Shown here piece after piece: positions 53,905 to 63,259 of a stretch of 64,000 nt of DNA (the first letter of the stretch is position 1; the number at the start of each line of letters is the position of its first letter). A program made the position numbers and the translations under genes. This DNA comes from Lepidostoma basale (Eukaryota > Arthropoda > Insecta > Trichoptera > Lepidostomatidae), in assembly GCA_022606425.2 (NCBI GenBank), contig JAHDVF020000938.1, positions 434,001-498,000 on the forward strand. Direction: 5' to 3'. The notes below the pieces were generated by a model that worked only from the letters and a program-made list of their open reading frames with translations, was not told the DNA's origin and searched no databases.

Positions 53905-54249
53905 ACAAACCATGGGTAGGCAGAGAGAATGGACCGCCACATTACTCTATTCTGGCAAACCTCTATAGCTTCCTCCACATTCGTACAACGAGTCATACAC
54001 ACACGTCGATTCCTCCGACTTCTAACATGACCAACCTTTAAAAATTGATTAATTTGGTCATGCCATGTTTTCCTCGGTCTGCCTCGACTTCGTACCCCAT
54101 TTACAACATTAACATATACTTTCTTAACCATTCTTTCTCCATCCATGCGTTCGCAGCGATCCTTACATAATTTTGTTCATAATACCTTCTTCCGCTCTAC
54201 ATTCCTTTCTTATATCAGCATTTGAGATTCTGTCGTATATAGTTCCATC
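53905..54249 (-). mobile_element. LINE-C 3' fragment
   Basis: The frame 54146-53886 encodes VVNGVRSRGRPRKTWHDQIN and RNRRVCMTRCTNVEEAIEVC. The 3' tail is GTTT-rich (53883-53910). Confidence 0.68.
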
Positions 54250-54351
54250 CTAATAAATCACATTTACAACAATTTTTACACCAGATGTAAGAGAAATAGC
54301 TGCAAGAGCTGAACCTCCTAATGCTATGTCTAATTTCCAAAATTGCTGCAT
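54250..54351 (-). CDS. Small 33-codon open frame, hydrophobic
   Basis: ATG at 54351 to TAG at 54250. The product begins MQQFWKLDIALGGSALAAIS and ends KIVVNVIY, one hydrophobic stretch that could span a membrane. It directly abuts a LINE-C break, so it may be noise or a fragment captured by a repeat. Confidence 0.2.
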   Translation of the reverse strand: MQQFWKLDIALGGSALAAISLTSGVKIVVNVIY

Positions 54352-54434
54352 TTTTATTTATTTGTTTGTCAATTAATTATTTTATTAATGTATTAGTTTT
54401 GTTTTTTGTAAACAGGAGGTTGTTTGGACCAATT

Positions 54435-54640
54435 TACTGTATGTTTTTTTAAGCTATCCATATTGATTCCCGTGACATGTAAGATATGTAGCTAATCTGT
54501 CGCCATTTTATTGTCACTTGAATTCTACACCAGACCAAATACAGTGTGACAATCACACTGCCATCGCCGGGAATCGAACCCATAAACTACGGTGTATCAG
54601 TCATAGCTCTTACCACTCTGGAAAATCATTAATTGTCACA
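54435..54640 (-). mobile_element. tRNA-derived SINE copy
   Basis: The minus strand reads box A-like CCAGAGTGGTAAGAG, box B GGTTCGATTCC and the body GTGTGATTGTCACACTGTAT. Confidence 0.7.
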
Positions 54641-55138
54641 CTTTATTTTTAAGTTATAAAGAAATGACGTTTCACTTTTTTTGTAAAAATACTCGTTTTG
54701 CGGTGTATCCATCCTTTACCCACGGTGCTGCTTTCTGAGCCTTCATTAAAAATTAGTATTTTAAATTTATATAAATAAATAAAAAAAACTACAAGATAAA
54801 TTATTATAATTAGCTTTAAAATATTTTTTCGCAAAATAAAAGTTACGTTAAATAAAATAATTGCAAGAAAATGTACACACGCAACGTACGTACACACTTT
54901 TTACCCGGTTACAGTCAATACAGGAATGAACTCGCGCGTCACTGGTCACTTGGTATACATCACCGGACGGCGAGTGTTAATAATTAATTTATTTTATTCT
55001 ATTTTTTTAGAACACCTTTGATAGTTGACACATTTAATAAAAAGTTAGGTAAAACTATATTTTTAATTATAAAACATGTGTTTTTATTACAGAAAATGTA
55101 TAGACAATGCAGTTACATACCAAAAAATAACTATGATA

Positions 55139-56422
55139 TTAGGTCCTTACATATGAAATTGGCGTTTTGTATGGGAGGAACATAAAGTTGATTTTTTTTA
55201 AATATAATATATTTATTTAATCAAAATATGTACCATTGCTATCTATGCACTTTTGCCATCTCATAGGTAGTTCATCGATCCCTTTACTAAAAAAAACATT
55301 CGGACGGGAATCAATAAAATCTTTGAAGTCGGTTTGGACTGCCCCATCGGAGTTGAACTTTTTCCCTTGCAAGAAGTTATCCAAATTTCGATAAAAATAG
55401 TAATCTGTTGGGGCAAGGTCCGGAGAGTACAGTGGATGTCTTAGACATTCCAATTGAAGCTCTTCTAATTTGGTAGCCGTCTGTTGTGCAGTGTGTGGTC
55501 TAGCGTTATCATGAAGCAGCAGTGGCCTAGAGCGTAATCAGCCTCGGTTGTTTAGCAGCTAGCTTTTCCATCATGGTTTGCAGTTGCTGACAATAGACAT
55601 CTGGCGTAATCGTCTGGCCAGATTTAAGAAAGCTGTAGTGAACGACACCAGCACTAGTCCACCAAACGCTCACAAGTAACTTTTTTGGAGTCAATTTTCG
55701 CTTGGGGCATGGTTTGGCTGGTTCGGCAGGGTTCAGCCATTGCGACGAGCGCTTCCGATTATCATACAGGATCCACTTTTCATCACAGGTAATGATTCAT
55801 TCAAAATCCCTTCATTATTGTGCCAGTTGAGTAATGCAACGCAGCAGTCAACGCGCGTTTGTTGATTTGCTTCACTCAATTCGTGAGGTACCCACCTTTC
55901 AAGCTTTTTCACCTTCCCAATTTGCTTCAAGTGGATTAAAACAGTTTTATCACTAACACCGCAGCCTGCAGCTAACTCGGACGTGGTTTGCGATGAATCC
56001 GCTTCCACAATAGCCTTCAATTCTTCATTATCAACTTTGGTCTCCGGCCATCCACGGGGCTTGTTCTGCAGGTCGAAATTTCCAGAACGAAAACATTGGA
56101 ACCAAAAACGCTCTGTGTTTTCTTTTGCGGCACCGTCGCCATACACATCATTAATCCTTCGAGCCGTTTCTGCAGCACTGGTGCCACAGTGGAACTCGTA
56201 CTCGTAAATAACGCGATATTTCAAGTTTTCCATTTTGTAAACTGAGTGACGCAAAGAAAAAAAACAATTGAGGAAAAAAAAAATGAATTATAATTTTCGA
56301 AACACAAATACTTGAGTAAATAGCTGTATAAATTTGAATTTGGAATTCCTAACCAAAGAGAAGATATTTGAGATCAAATTTGCCAGTACGGCAAAACGCC
56401 AATTTCATATGTAAGGACCTAA
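55139..56422 (-). mobile_element. mariner element, nearly full length
   Basis: 1284 bp bounded by 31 bp inverted ends starting TTAGGTCCTTACATATGAAA (55139-55169 and 56392-56422) and flanked by TA on both sides. It contains a transposase reading frame broken twice. The ends are virtually identical, so the insertion is not very old. It lies between gene B and gene C. Confidence 0.92.
55217..56233 (-). pseudogene. mariner transposase, cecropia-like, two small deletions
   Basis: It starts MENLKYRVIYEYEFHCGTSA. The N-terminal DNA-binding half reads to about 55800 (HLKQIGKVKKLERWVPHELS). Next comes a one-base deletion near 55798, just before the first catalytic Asp (ITCDEKW in the shifted frame). 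A second two-base deletion lies near 55530, before HDNARPH (second Asp). The last part (55453-55217) is open and contains YSPDLAPTDYY, the third Asp of D,D34D, and ends WQKCIDSNGTYFD. All three catalytic Asp codons remain, but no single frame links them. An upstream in-frame ATG at 56254 gives a 7-residue longer alternative start. Confidence 0.9.
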
Positions 56423-56474
56423 TATATACTCGTATATTTAATGTCATTATTAACTTGAGCTTATACATAACATA

Positions 56475-56616
56475 GCTCTCCATGGAACGCCAAACGGACA
56501 ACGCCGACCAGGAAGACCCCCGAAACGGTGGAGAGAAAGCTGGAGTTCAGCGTCTCAAGAGGACCCGCCTGAAATAACAGACACCTGAGTCTACCAAAAG
56601 AGAAGAAGAAGATTAA
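56475..56616 (+). mobile_element. LINE-B extreme 3' end
   Basis: It encodes ALHGTPNGQRRPGRPPKRWR and ends with AGAGAAGAAGAAG. This is the same segment as 510-600 on the other strand. Confidence 0.7.
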
Positions 56617-56619
56617 CTT

Positions 56620-57180
56620 GAGATACATCACAAAATATGTTAAACGTCTCAATCTGGTCGAGAGAGAAAAAATATTGGATAAAATTGAGACGTATTTTTT
56701 AAACGAAGGTAGCCTTTAATAGTATTTTATATAAAAGCATGGAATTACATTATAAAATTCCCAACACTTTATTTGCAAATCAGCGGAGCACGTCAAATTA
56801 CTCACGTTATCTGATTCCAAAACCCAAGTCTCTACCAACAAGAAAATTTCGGCAAGTGACCAACACTCTCTGCAAGTTAATCGGTACAAGTTGCTTAACC
56901 TATAAAAACTAACGAATGTAGACTTGCGGGAAATTATATAGCGAAATATACTCGTACTTGTGAAAATCTACTTGCCGAAATGTTATTCTTGGTAGACACT
57001 TCTCTGAACACTAATGATTAAATAATAGTACAAATAGTTTGGTTGATGGGTGACATGTGAGTAATTTATTACCCTGGCCTAGTATTAGTATTGTGAAATA
57101 AGATCTGAATTTTTATTTACTAAAATGATTTGATTTATACACATTTATGGGTGAGTAAGTTTGACATGCAATACGTTTGA
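56620..57180. other. Unassigned interval
   Basis: AT-rich; no gene or repeat recognised. Confidence 0.4.
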
Positions 57181-57185
57181 CATAT

Positions 57186-57216
57186 AAAAAAACACACACA
57201 CACGCATATACACACG

Positions 57217-57274
<58 letters not shown>
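57186..57274 (+). repeat. (CA)n microsatellite
   Basis: Long CA repeat, pure over about 50 bp, with interrupted CACACGCATA units at the left. Confidence 0.95.
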
Positions 57275-57277
<3 letters not shown>

Positions 57278-57384
57278 TACCACTCTTTAAATCAGGAACG
57301 TATCCAACATGTCGAGTAGCCTACTTTTGAAAACATTGATTTGATTGATTGATTAATGATATTTACATATTAATGTTTATTTTT

Positions 57385-57650
57385 GTGTACTTAGTACACA
57401 ACACTCATTAATTTTTTTTTTAACTAAATACCAAACATGTTTCGGACTCACAAGCCCTTTATCAGTGATATTACATAAATATTAAAAATATTATAATTAT
57501 TTTTTTCACAAATGTGGTCAGTTTTGAAAGATATTTAAATGATTTATTTCGGAATGTTAATGCTTTTGTTATAACAAATATTAAACTGTTAAATTGAGTG
57601 TTTCAGCCAAAACAATGAACAAATATTAAGAATAAATTTAAAGTTACAGG
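57385..57650 (-). repeat. HHR-C repeat
   Basis: The minus strand reads ATCA-CTGATAA, hairpin GGGCT-TGTG-AGTCC, then GAAACATGTTTGGT. It is complete except for one core base (G to A). Confidence 0.5.
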
Positions 57651-57654
57651 TCTA

Positions 57655-58135
57655 GGATCTTCTTCTTCTTCTTCAAGTGCCCTGTCGGGTCCCCCCAAAG
57701 TTGGCGATCACATCGGCGAACCTATCCCTATCCTGGCCCGCTCGGAACAGCTCCTCCACACTTCAGATGCCGGTCCACTCCCTCACATTTCGCAACGGAG
57801 AAATCTGTCTCCTACCGGGCCCTCGGCGTCCCTCAATTTTCCCCTTCAATATCAGTTGGAGAAGGTGGTACTTTTCCCCACGCAGTATATGACCCAGATG
57901 TGAAATCTTCCGAACCTTAATAGTTGATAACAGTACCCCGTCAACTCTAGCTCGCCTCAGGACTTCAGTATTGGTAACCATGTCTGTCTAAGTAATTCTA
58001 AGCATTCGGCGATAGAGCCACATTTCAAATGCTTCCAGTCTGTTTATTGAGTTAACTTTCAGGGTCCAAGTTTCACACCCGTACAATAAAACAAACCACA
58101 CATAGCATTTGATCATTCTCTGGCGGAGTTATTAA
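57655..58135 (-). mobile_element. LINE-E 3' fragment
   Basis: The minus-strand frame 57981-57763 encodes MVTNTEVLRRARVDGVLLST and RRGPGRRQISPLRNVREWTG. The 3' end has (GAA)n at 57658-57673. Confidence 0.75.
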
Positions 58136-58149
58136 AATGATTAATTTCA

Positions 58150-58530
58150 CAGTAAAAACAAATAAAGAATAAATTTAAAGTTATTATTGGGGTCCAGGTA
58201 TTTACTCAAAACAAATTACTCTTACCTGGACCTCAATAAGAACTATAAATTATTATTTTAAATTTATTCTTGACAAAAGCATAAACCTTCCGAAATAAAT
58301 CATTTTAAAATCTGTCAAATCTCACCATATTTGTGAAAAAAAATCATAATATTTTTAATATTTATGGTATATTTATATAATATCACTTATGAAGGGTTTG
58401 TGTATCCGAAACATGTTTGGTATTTAATTTTTATTTGTTTAATATAGTGTTGTATACTTTGTATATAAAAAGAAACATTAAACATCTACAACACAAAGTT
58501 ATGGCGAATATAAAAGATATTAATGTATTG
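58150..58530 (+). repeat. HHR-C repeat, opposite orientation
   Basis: It is inverted relative to 57385-57650 and separated from it by LINE-E. The motif reads ATCA-CTTATGA-GGGTTTGTGTATCC-GAAACATGTT-TGGTAT, with one core base changed. Confidence 0.5.
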
Positions 58531-58904
58531 CCAAAAGTTTGTGCGTAGTGTATTTTTTTTTCTGAAAAGGAGAAGTTGGGTTACATTATTTGAAAGAGGT
58601 GCAGTTTATTTAAAAGGTTGGGAACCTGTAATCTTAATTCAATTTACTTATCTTCTCTTCTTCTTAGCCATCTCTCCGCTGTTCTCTTCAAAGAGTCTCC
58701 ATTGACTTTTCCAAATACTTACCCATAAACATGTAAATTTCACAATTTTTTAAAGATTTTTTATGTCATATTTGTCATCAGCAATGTTTCAGTTACTCTC
58801 AATTGGATGATCTAGCTTAGAACGTTTATAAATATTTTTAATTACATTTCAGTTGATTTTTTTAATAATCAAACTCTTTAGCGCTTTCTTGCGGGGTGGT
58901 ATTT

Positions 58905-59300
58905 GATCCTCATCATCATCATCATCCTAAGCTCGACAGCCCTGGGTGGGGCTTGGCTGAATCCAGGAGCTTCCTCCATTCTTGTCTGTTTGATGCCCTT
59001 ATTCTCCAATTTCTCACTTGCAACACCGATGCATCCGTGTTGACACTGTCCATCCATCGCATTTTGGGCCTTCCTGGTCTTCTACGTCCCTGTGGTACTG
59101 AGAGATCCTCAACGCCCCTATAAATCCCTCCTAGCGACTCCGTTGAGAACTTCTACTTTTTCATCTTTTTTAACCTTCTTCCCTCCACTGCTGGATATAT
59201 GCCTTCTCCATTTTTTTCACTCGTCCCTGTCTTGTCCCTTCTGCATCCAGGTCGTGCCAGCTTTTCGGACAATATCGGCAGTCCATATCTTAGGCCGTTG
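58905..59300 (-). mobile_element. LINE-L copy and adjoining LINE-G-like tail
   Basis: 58905-59155 matches 60185-60480 with a (GAT)n end at 58908-58926. 59155-59300 is the 3' end of a different LINE (CCTCCACTGCTGGATATATG). Confidence 0.65.
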
Positions 59301-59534
59301 AAAACAACTGGTTTAAATAATAATCATGCATAAGTGATTTATCTTCCTCGGGATGTACCATACGAGTAGCTTTTGGTGACTTATCCTCACACTCTTAAAT
59401 ACTTTCAAAGTACTTCCTCACTGACGCCGACATATTTGGGATCCTTCTTAGATGTACTATTTCTTATTATGCATATTATGTGCTTTTACAATGCTTTTAC
59501 TGTATTATAAAGAGGGTACAAATATGTGACAATA

Positions 59535-59695
59535 ATATGTAATAAGAAGTGACAATAAAATGGCGATAGATTACCTACCTATCACATGTCACGAGAATCA
59601 CTATGATAGCTATAATTTGCTTTACATCGATTTGGCTCATGCTGTCATGGTGTAAAAAGCGATTCTACAAAATAATAATAATAATATACAATAAT
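59535..59695 (+). mobile_element. SINE 3' part
   Basis: It has CAATAAAATGGCGATAGATT, CATCGATTTGGCTCATGCTG and an (AAT)n end. The tRNA-like head is missing. Confidence 0.6.
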
Positions 59696-60184
59696 TACAG
59701 AACATTCGGAAAATAGAAAAATCTTACGAAATTATCATTTCATTATTTGTTAATTTTGTTTAACTATTTTATGTCCAAATGAGTTGCCTAATTTTTTTTT
59801 CGATTGTAATGTCTTATTTGCGTAAAACGAAAATAAATAAATAAATTTGTTGGAATGTATCTAATAAAGCGTCTTCACGTTTTCAGTAATGGCATATTAA
59901 TCGGGTTAGAGCGAAACCACGAACATAAATACGCGCAATTCGAAGGTTATGAAGTATGTCAACAAACGGTGTGTCAGAACAGTGTTATATTCACAATAAG
60001 ATTATATATCTGATTGTCATCTCCAAATACAAGATATTATCATATTTTTCACTTTAGTTATTGCTTCATTTAATATAAGTATTGAAAATAACTTTTCTTC
60101 AAATTTGATTAGAAAACGCAAATGTTTTTTTTTTACTTAAATCTATGAATACTTTAATCTTACTTTTTTATGCATGAATTAAAT

Positions 60185-60480
60185 TATACATAGATTCATC
60201 ATCATCCTAAGCTCGACAGCCCTGGGTGGGCCTTGGCTGAATCCAGGAGCTTCTTCCATTCTTCCTGTTTGATGCCCTTATTCTCCAATTTCTCACTTGC
60301 AACACCGATGCATCCGTGTTGACACTGTCCATCCATCGCATTTTGGGCCTTCCTGGTCTTCTACGTCCCTGTGGTACTGAGAGCGTGAGGCGTTTTGTAG
60401 GGTTGTCGTCGTCCATTCTGATTATGTGACCAGCCCATCTCAAGCGCCCTACTTTGATTATACATAGATTAAGCACCCGT
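60185..60480 (-). mobile_element. LINE-L 3' fragment
   Basis: An 89-codon frame (60476-60207) encodes VGRLRWAGHIIRMDDDNPTK, GRRRPGRPKMRWMDSVNTDA and NRKNGRSSWIQPRPTQGCRA, an intact LINE C-terminal tail. Confidence 0.75.
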
Positions 60481-60990
60481 TAAATAACTACCCAGCAATA
60501 AATTGATACGAATGAAAACGTGTGAACTTCGTTTCGCCTTCGCGCGTGAACGAAAAAACTTCGTGAACTTCGAGAAAACGACATTGTAATACATGACCAA
60601 GTAACGCTAATGAGGCTAAACATTTTCCAATTTTTGGAGTATTTTCATTTTATATTCATTTTGGTTATTTAAGACACTATCATATTCAGATTTATCACAC
60701 ATCCGTCTAAGAGATCTCATTTTAACTGCATTTAATCTACTTTTTTAGCATTTTTTTAAATAAAAAACAAGCATTTTAGATTAAAAATAGGGGAAATACC
60801 AAAAAGCTTGGCTTTGGACATGGATCCCCTGGCATATTCAGGTTCAGTTCCTGTGGCCATTTTATGGGAACACTGCTATTGATTTATGCGGGGGCTTGTG
60901 TTGTCCGGAGTGTTCTTAGAAGGTTATGGAAGTCCTTAATAGACGTAAGGCAGGTTTATGTATTCATATATCATTGGGATTCCCGAATTT
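60481..60990. other. Unassigned interval
   Basis: 60680-60750 is a LINE-C scrap (minus, MRSLRRM region). 60785-60960 may be an old repeat. No gene seen. Confidence 0.4.
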
Positions 60991-60994
60991 AGAT

Positions 60995-61178
60995 ACTGTT
61001 TATTTATTTTTTATATACAACAGGTCATTTTGAACCCAAAGATTGACTCTTATAGCTAATCTATTCTATTTTATTGCCATATGAATTCTACACCAGACTA
61101 AATAAAGTGTGAGAATCAAACTGTCATCGCCAGGAATCGAACCCGGGATCTTCGGTGTGGCAATGATGGTCGTAAAAT
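60995..61178 (-). mobile_element. tRNA-derived SINE copy
   Basis: The minus strand has GGTTCGATTCC as box B and ends with TTGGGTTCAAAATGACCTG. The head is cut before box A. Confidence 0.65.
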
Positions 61179-61366
61179 GATTTGGACTGCAAATGTAGGC
61201 ATACGCACTATAGGGGTTAAATAGAGTACACATAAATATGAAGCACCAATTTTGTGAAGTATAAATATAAGTTTTTTTTTTTACTTTTTTATTTCCAAAA
61301 CATGACCTATACTTCAATTCGAAAAGTAAACGACTTATTGTAATTACACATTATTTGTATGTACAC

Positions 61367-61527
61367 TCAACAAACGTGTATTATATTGTGAATTCGTCCA
61401 ACGGCTGTTTGAATAGTAGATCTGAAATCATCTGTGGGGTCGTCTTCTGGAAGAGTCCTCTTGTACAAGTCTCTTGCCCAGAATGAAAGAAATATCAACT
61501 CTACGAGAGTCAGGCAGTTACAAATCA
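61367..61527 (-). CDS. Ost-alpha-like gene C, last coding exon only
   Basis: After acceptor TTCCAG the two bases TG complete a codon, the same phase as exon 7 of genes A and B. The frame encodes CNCLTLVELIFLSFWARDLYKR, then a short tail, and stops at TGA (61367-61369). Motif LVELI..WAR.LYK matches the TM7 end of gene B. No further exons were found up to 64000, so the gene runs off the window. It extends the tandem cluster to at least three copies. Confidence 0.82.
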
Positions 61528-61619
61528 CTGGAAAAAAATTACACAATCAATTTAAATATAATAAACATTCGTATGAAGCATTTAATATGTGGTGTGACAT
61601 TATTAAATAAAATAATAAT

Positions 61620-61960
61620 ACACTTTTAGTATGCATTTGTATCCAAACCACTTTATTTGGTAATACCAACCGGTTGCGTTCCCGCCGGAGCATCGTCGGG
61701 GTGAGAAAGTAAACCAAATAATACATAAAATCAGAGAACAACATATGAAGAAAGAAATATAAAATAAAGGGGAGAAAGAGGGACAGCAGAAAGTGTGCGC
61801 GAGGACGAATAGAATCTTAGAATGGTGAGTCATGATCATTAGGGAAATATGGTTTAGTGTTTACTTTCTCACCCTGACGAAGCTCCGACGGGAGCGAAAC
61901 CGGTTGGTGCTACTAAATAAAGTGGTTTAGATACAAATACTAAAAGTGTATTTTTATTTT
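61620..61960. repeat. HHR-D inverted pair, upstream of gene C exon
   Basis: The left arm (61625-61705) and right arm (61855-61955) are complementary, including ACCACTTTATTTGGTA and AAATAAAGTGG. The left-arm motif is mutated; the right-arm motif is intact. Confidence 0.7.
61870..61909 (+). ncRNA. Hammerhead-ribozyme-like motif (HHR-D)
   Basis: Stem I CACC/GGTG, core CTGACGA at 61874-61880, perfect hairpin GCTCC-GACG-GGAGC, GAAA, mini stem III AC-CG-GT and T before the predicted cut. One unpaired A precedes the hairpin. Confidence 0.52.
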
Positions 61961-62515
61961 ATTTAATACAACAGTTACATCAATAGATTATAAATAGTCA
62001 AATCGCTTCGCTTGTGCGTTTTAGAGTACGTCGATCATAATACAACGCCATCTATTGAAATAAAATCATATTTTCTCATGTCGGCGAAGATATGTAACAC
62101 ACTTCATTGCGCAAATAGATATCCAGCTGATTTTTGTGACACTGTATACATTTAAATGCGGTTTTTAACCAAAACTCATGCTAACAGTAAAAACCTTTTT
62201 ACAATTGGGAGTATCCTGAATACACGTAGAGAAATAATAGATATGCATTAATTGGTTTACAATGTATTAGTATCTCTAAAATTCGTTTTTTTCACTCGAA
62301 ATTTTCGTTAAAAAAATTGTTTGATATTCGTCCGAAAATTCAATACTCGTCACACCTCTAATATGTGGCCTCTAAGCATATAGCTAATCGTCAGTTGGCT
62401 CAGTCTTGAGCTGATATCACCTGATGTCATAATGGAAGGTGACTCACCTTCTAAAAAAAATTATCCTTATTCAGTGGTCGGCAAACACATTAGTTAAAAT
62501 AACTAAATATCAGCA
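61961..62515. other. Unassigned interval
   Basis: No exon of gene C and no known repeat was found. Confidence 0.4.
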
Positions 62516-62519
62516 TTTA

Positions 62520-62965
62520 TTCATTCATTTCTCGGCGCTACATCCCGGTGTGGGACATGGCCTCCTCCACAACGGTCCTCCACTGACTTCTGTCTCTGGC
62601 CATCTCTCTCCATTCCCAGCTCCTTCCATTTTCTCCCAATCTTCTTCCACCCAATCCGCCCATCTTTTCCTCGGTCTGCCTCTTGGTCTCTTTCGCGGGG
62701 CACCCATCTGGATATAATTTGTGGTGTTCTACCCTCTGACATTCTTTCCACATGGCCAGCCCACGGTAGGCGTTGAGACTTCTGTTTCCTGGCTAATCAG
62801 TACTTCAAGTTCAAGGTTTCTTTTAATTCCTTAAGTCCCATCCTCCAACGTGGGTCTAAAAAAATTTCTTAGTATTTTCCTCTCAAAAACTGCCAACCTG
62901 CCTTCCTCTCTCTGCGTTAGAGACCATGTCTCACAGCTGTAGCTGACTACCGGTCGTTTGATAGT
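62520..62965 (-). mobile_element. LINE-M 3' fragment
   Basis: Overlapping minus frames at 62520-62753 encode PRKRPRGRPRKRWADWVEED and EEAMSHTGM. Upstream bases to 62965 carry on the LINE tail with frameshifts. Confidence 0.65.
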
Positions 62966-63086
62966 CTTATATAATATATAATTATGTAATATGTAATATA
63001 AGCAATACAATTATTTTTTTTAAATAGCCAATTTTCTTAACTTGATGCATGTTTGATGACTTTTCTAAGCTATGCTCTATAAATAA

Positions 63087-63252
63087 TACTAACTAACTAA
63101 CCATCACGCCGTCTCCCCGAAAGGGTAGGCAGAAAGGATGGACTGCCACACTTTAATCGATGCGGCACTCCATCCTTCTCTTTTCGCCATCGCGAGAGAT
63201 GCGGTGTGATGGGTTGCGAACCTCATCGCCACCAATAGGCATCTCCCGCGCA
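63087..63252 (-). mobile_element. LINE-C variant 3' end
   Basis: It matches 13318-13476: the usual terminal GGCGTGATGG with GTTA tail, but with GCGGGAGATGCC..TTGGTGGCGA upstream. Confidence 0.62.
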
Positions 63253-63259
63253 CACTTCG

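Noticed and set aside
57186..57274. Z-DNA or regulatory element at the (CA)n run
   Set aside because: Plain microsatellite; nothing else in the sequence supports a function.
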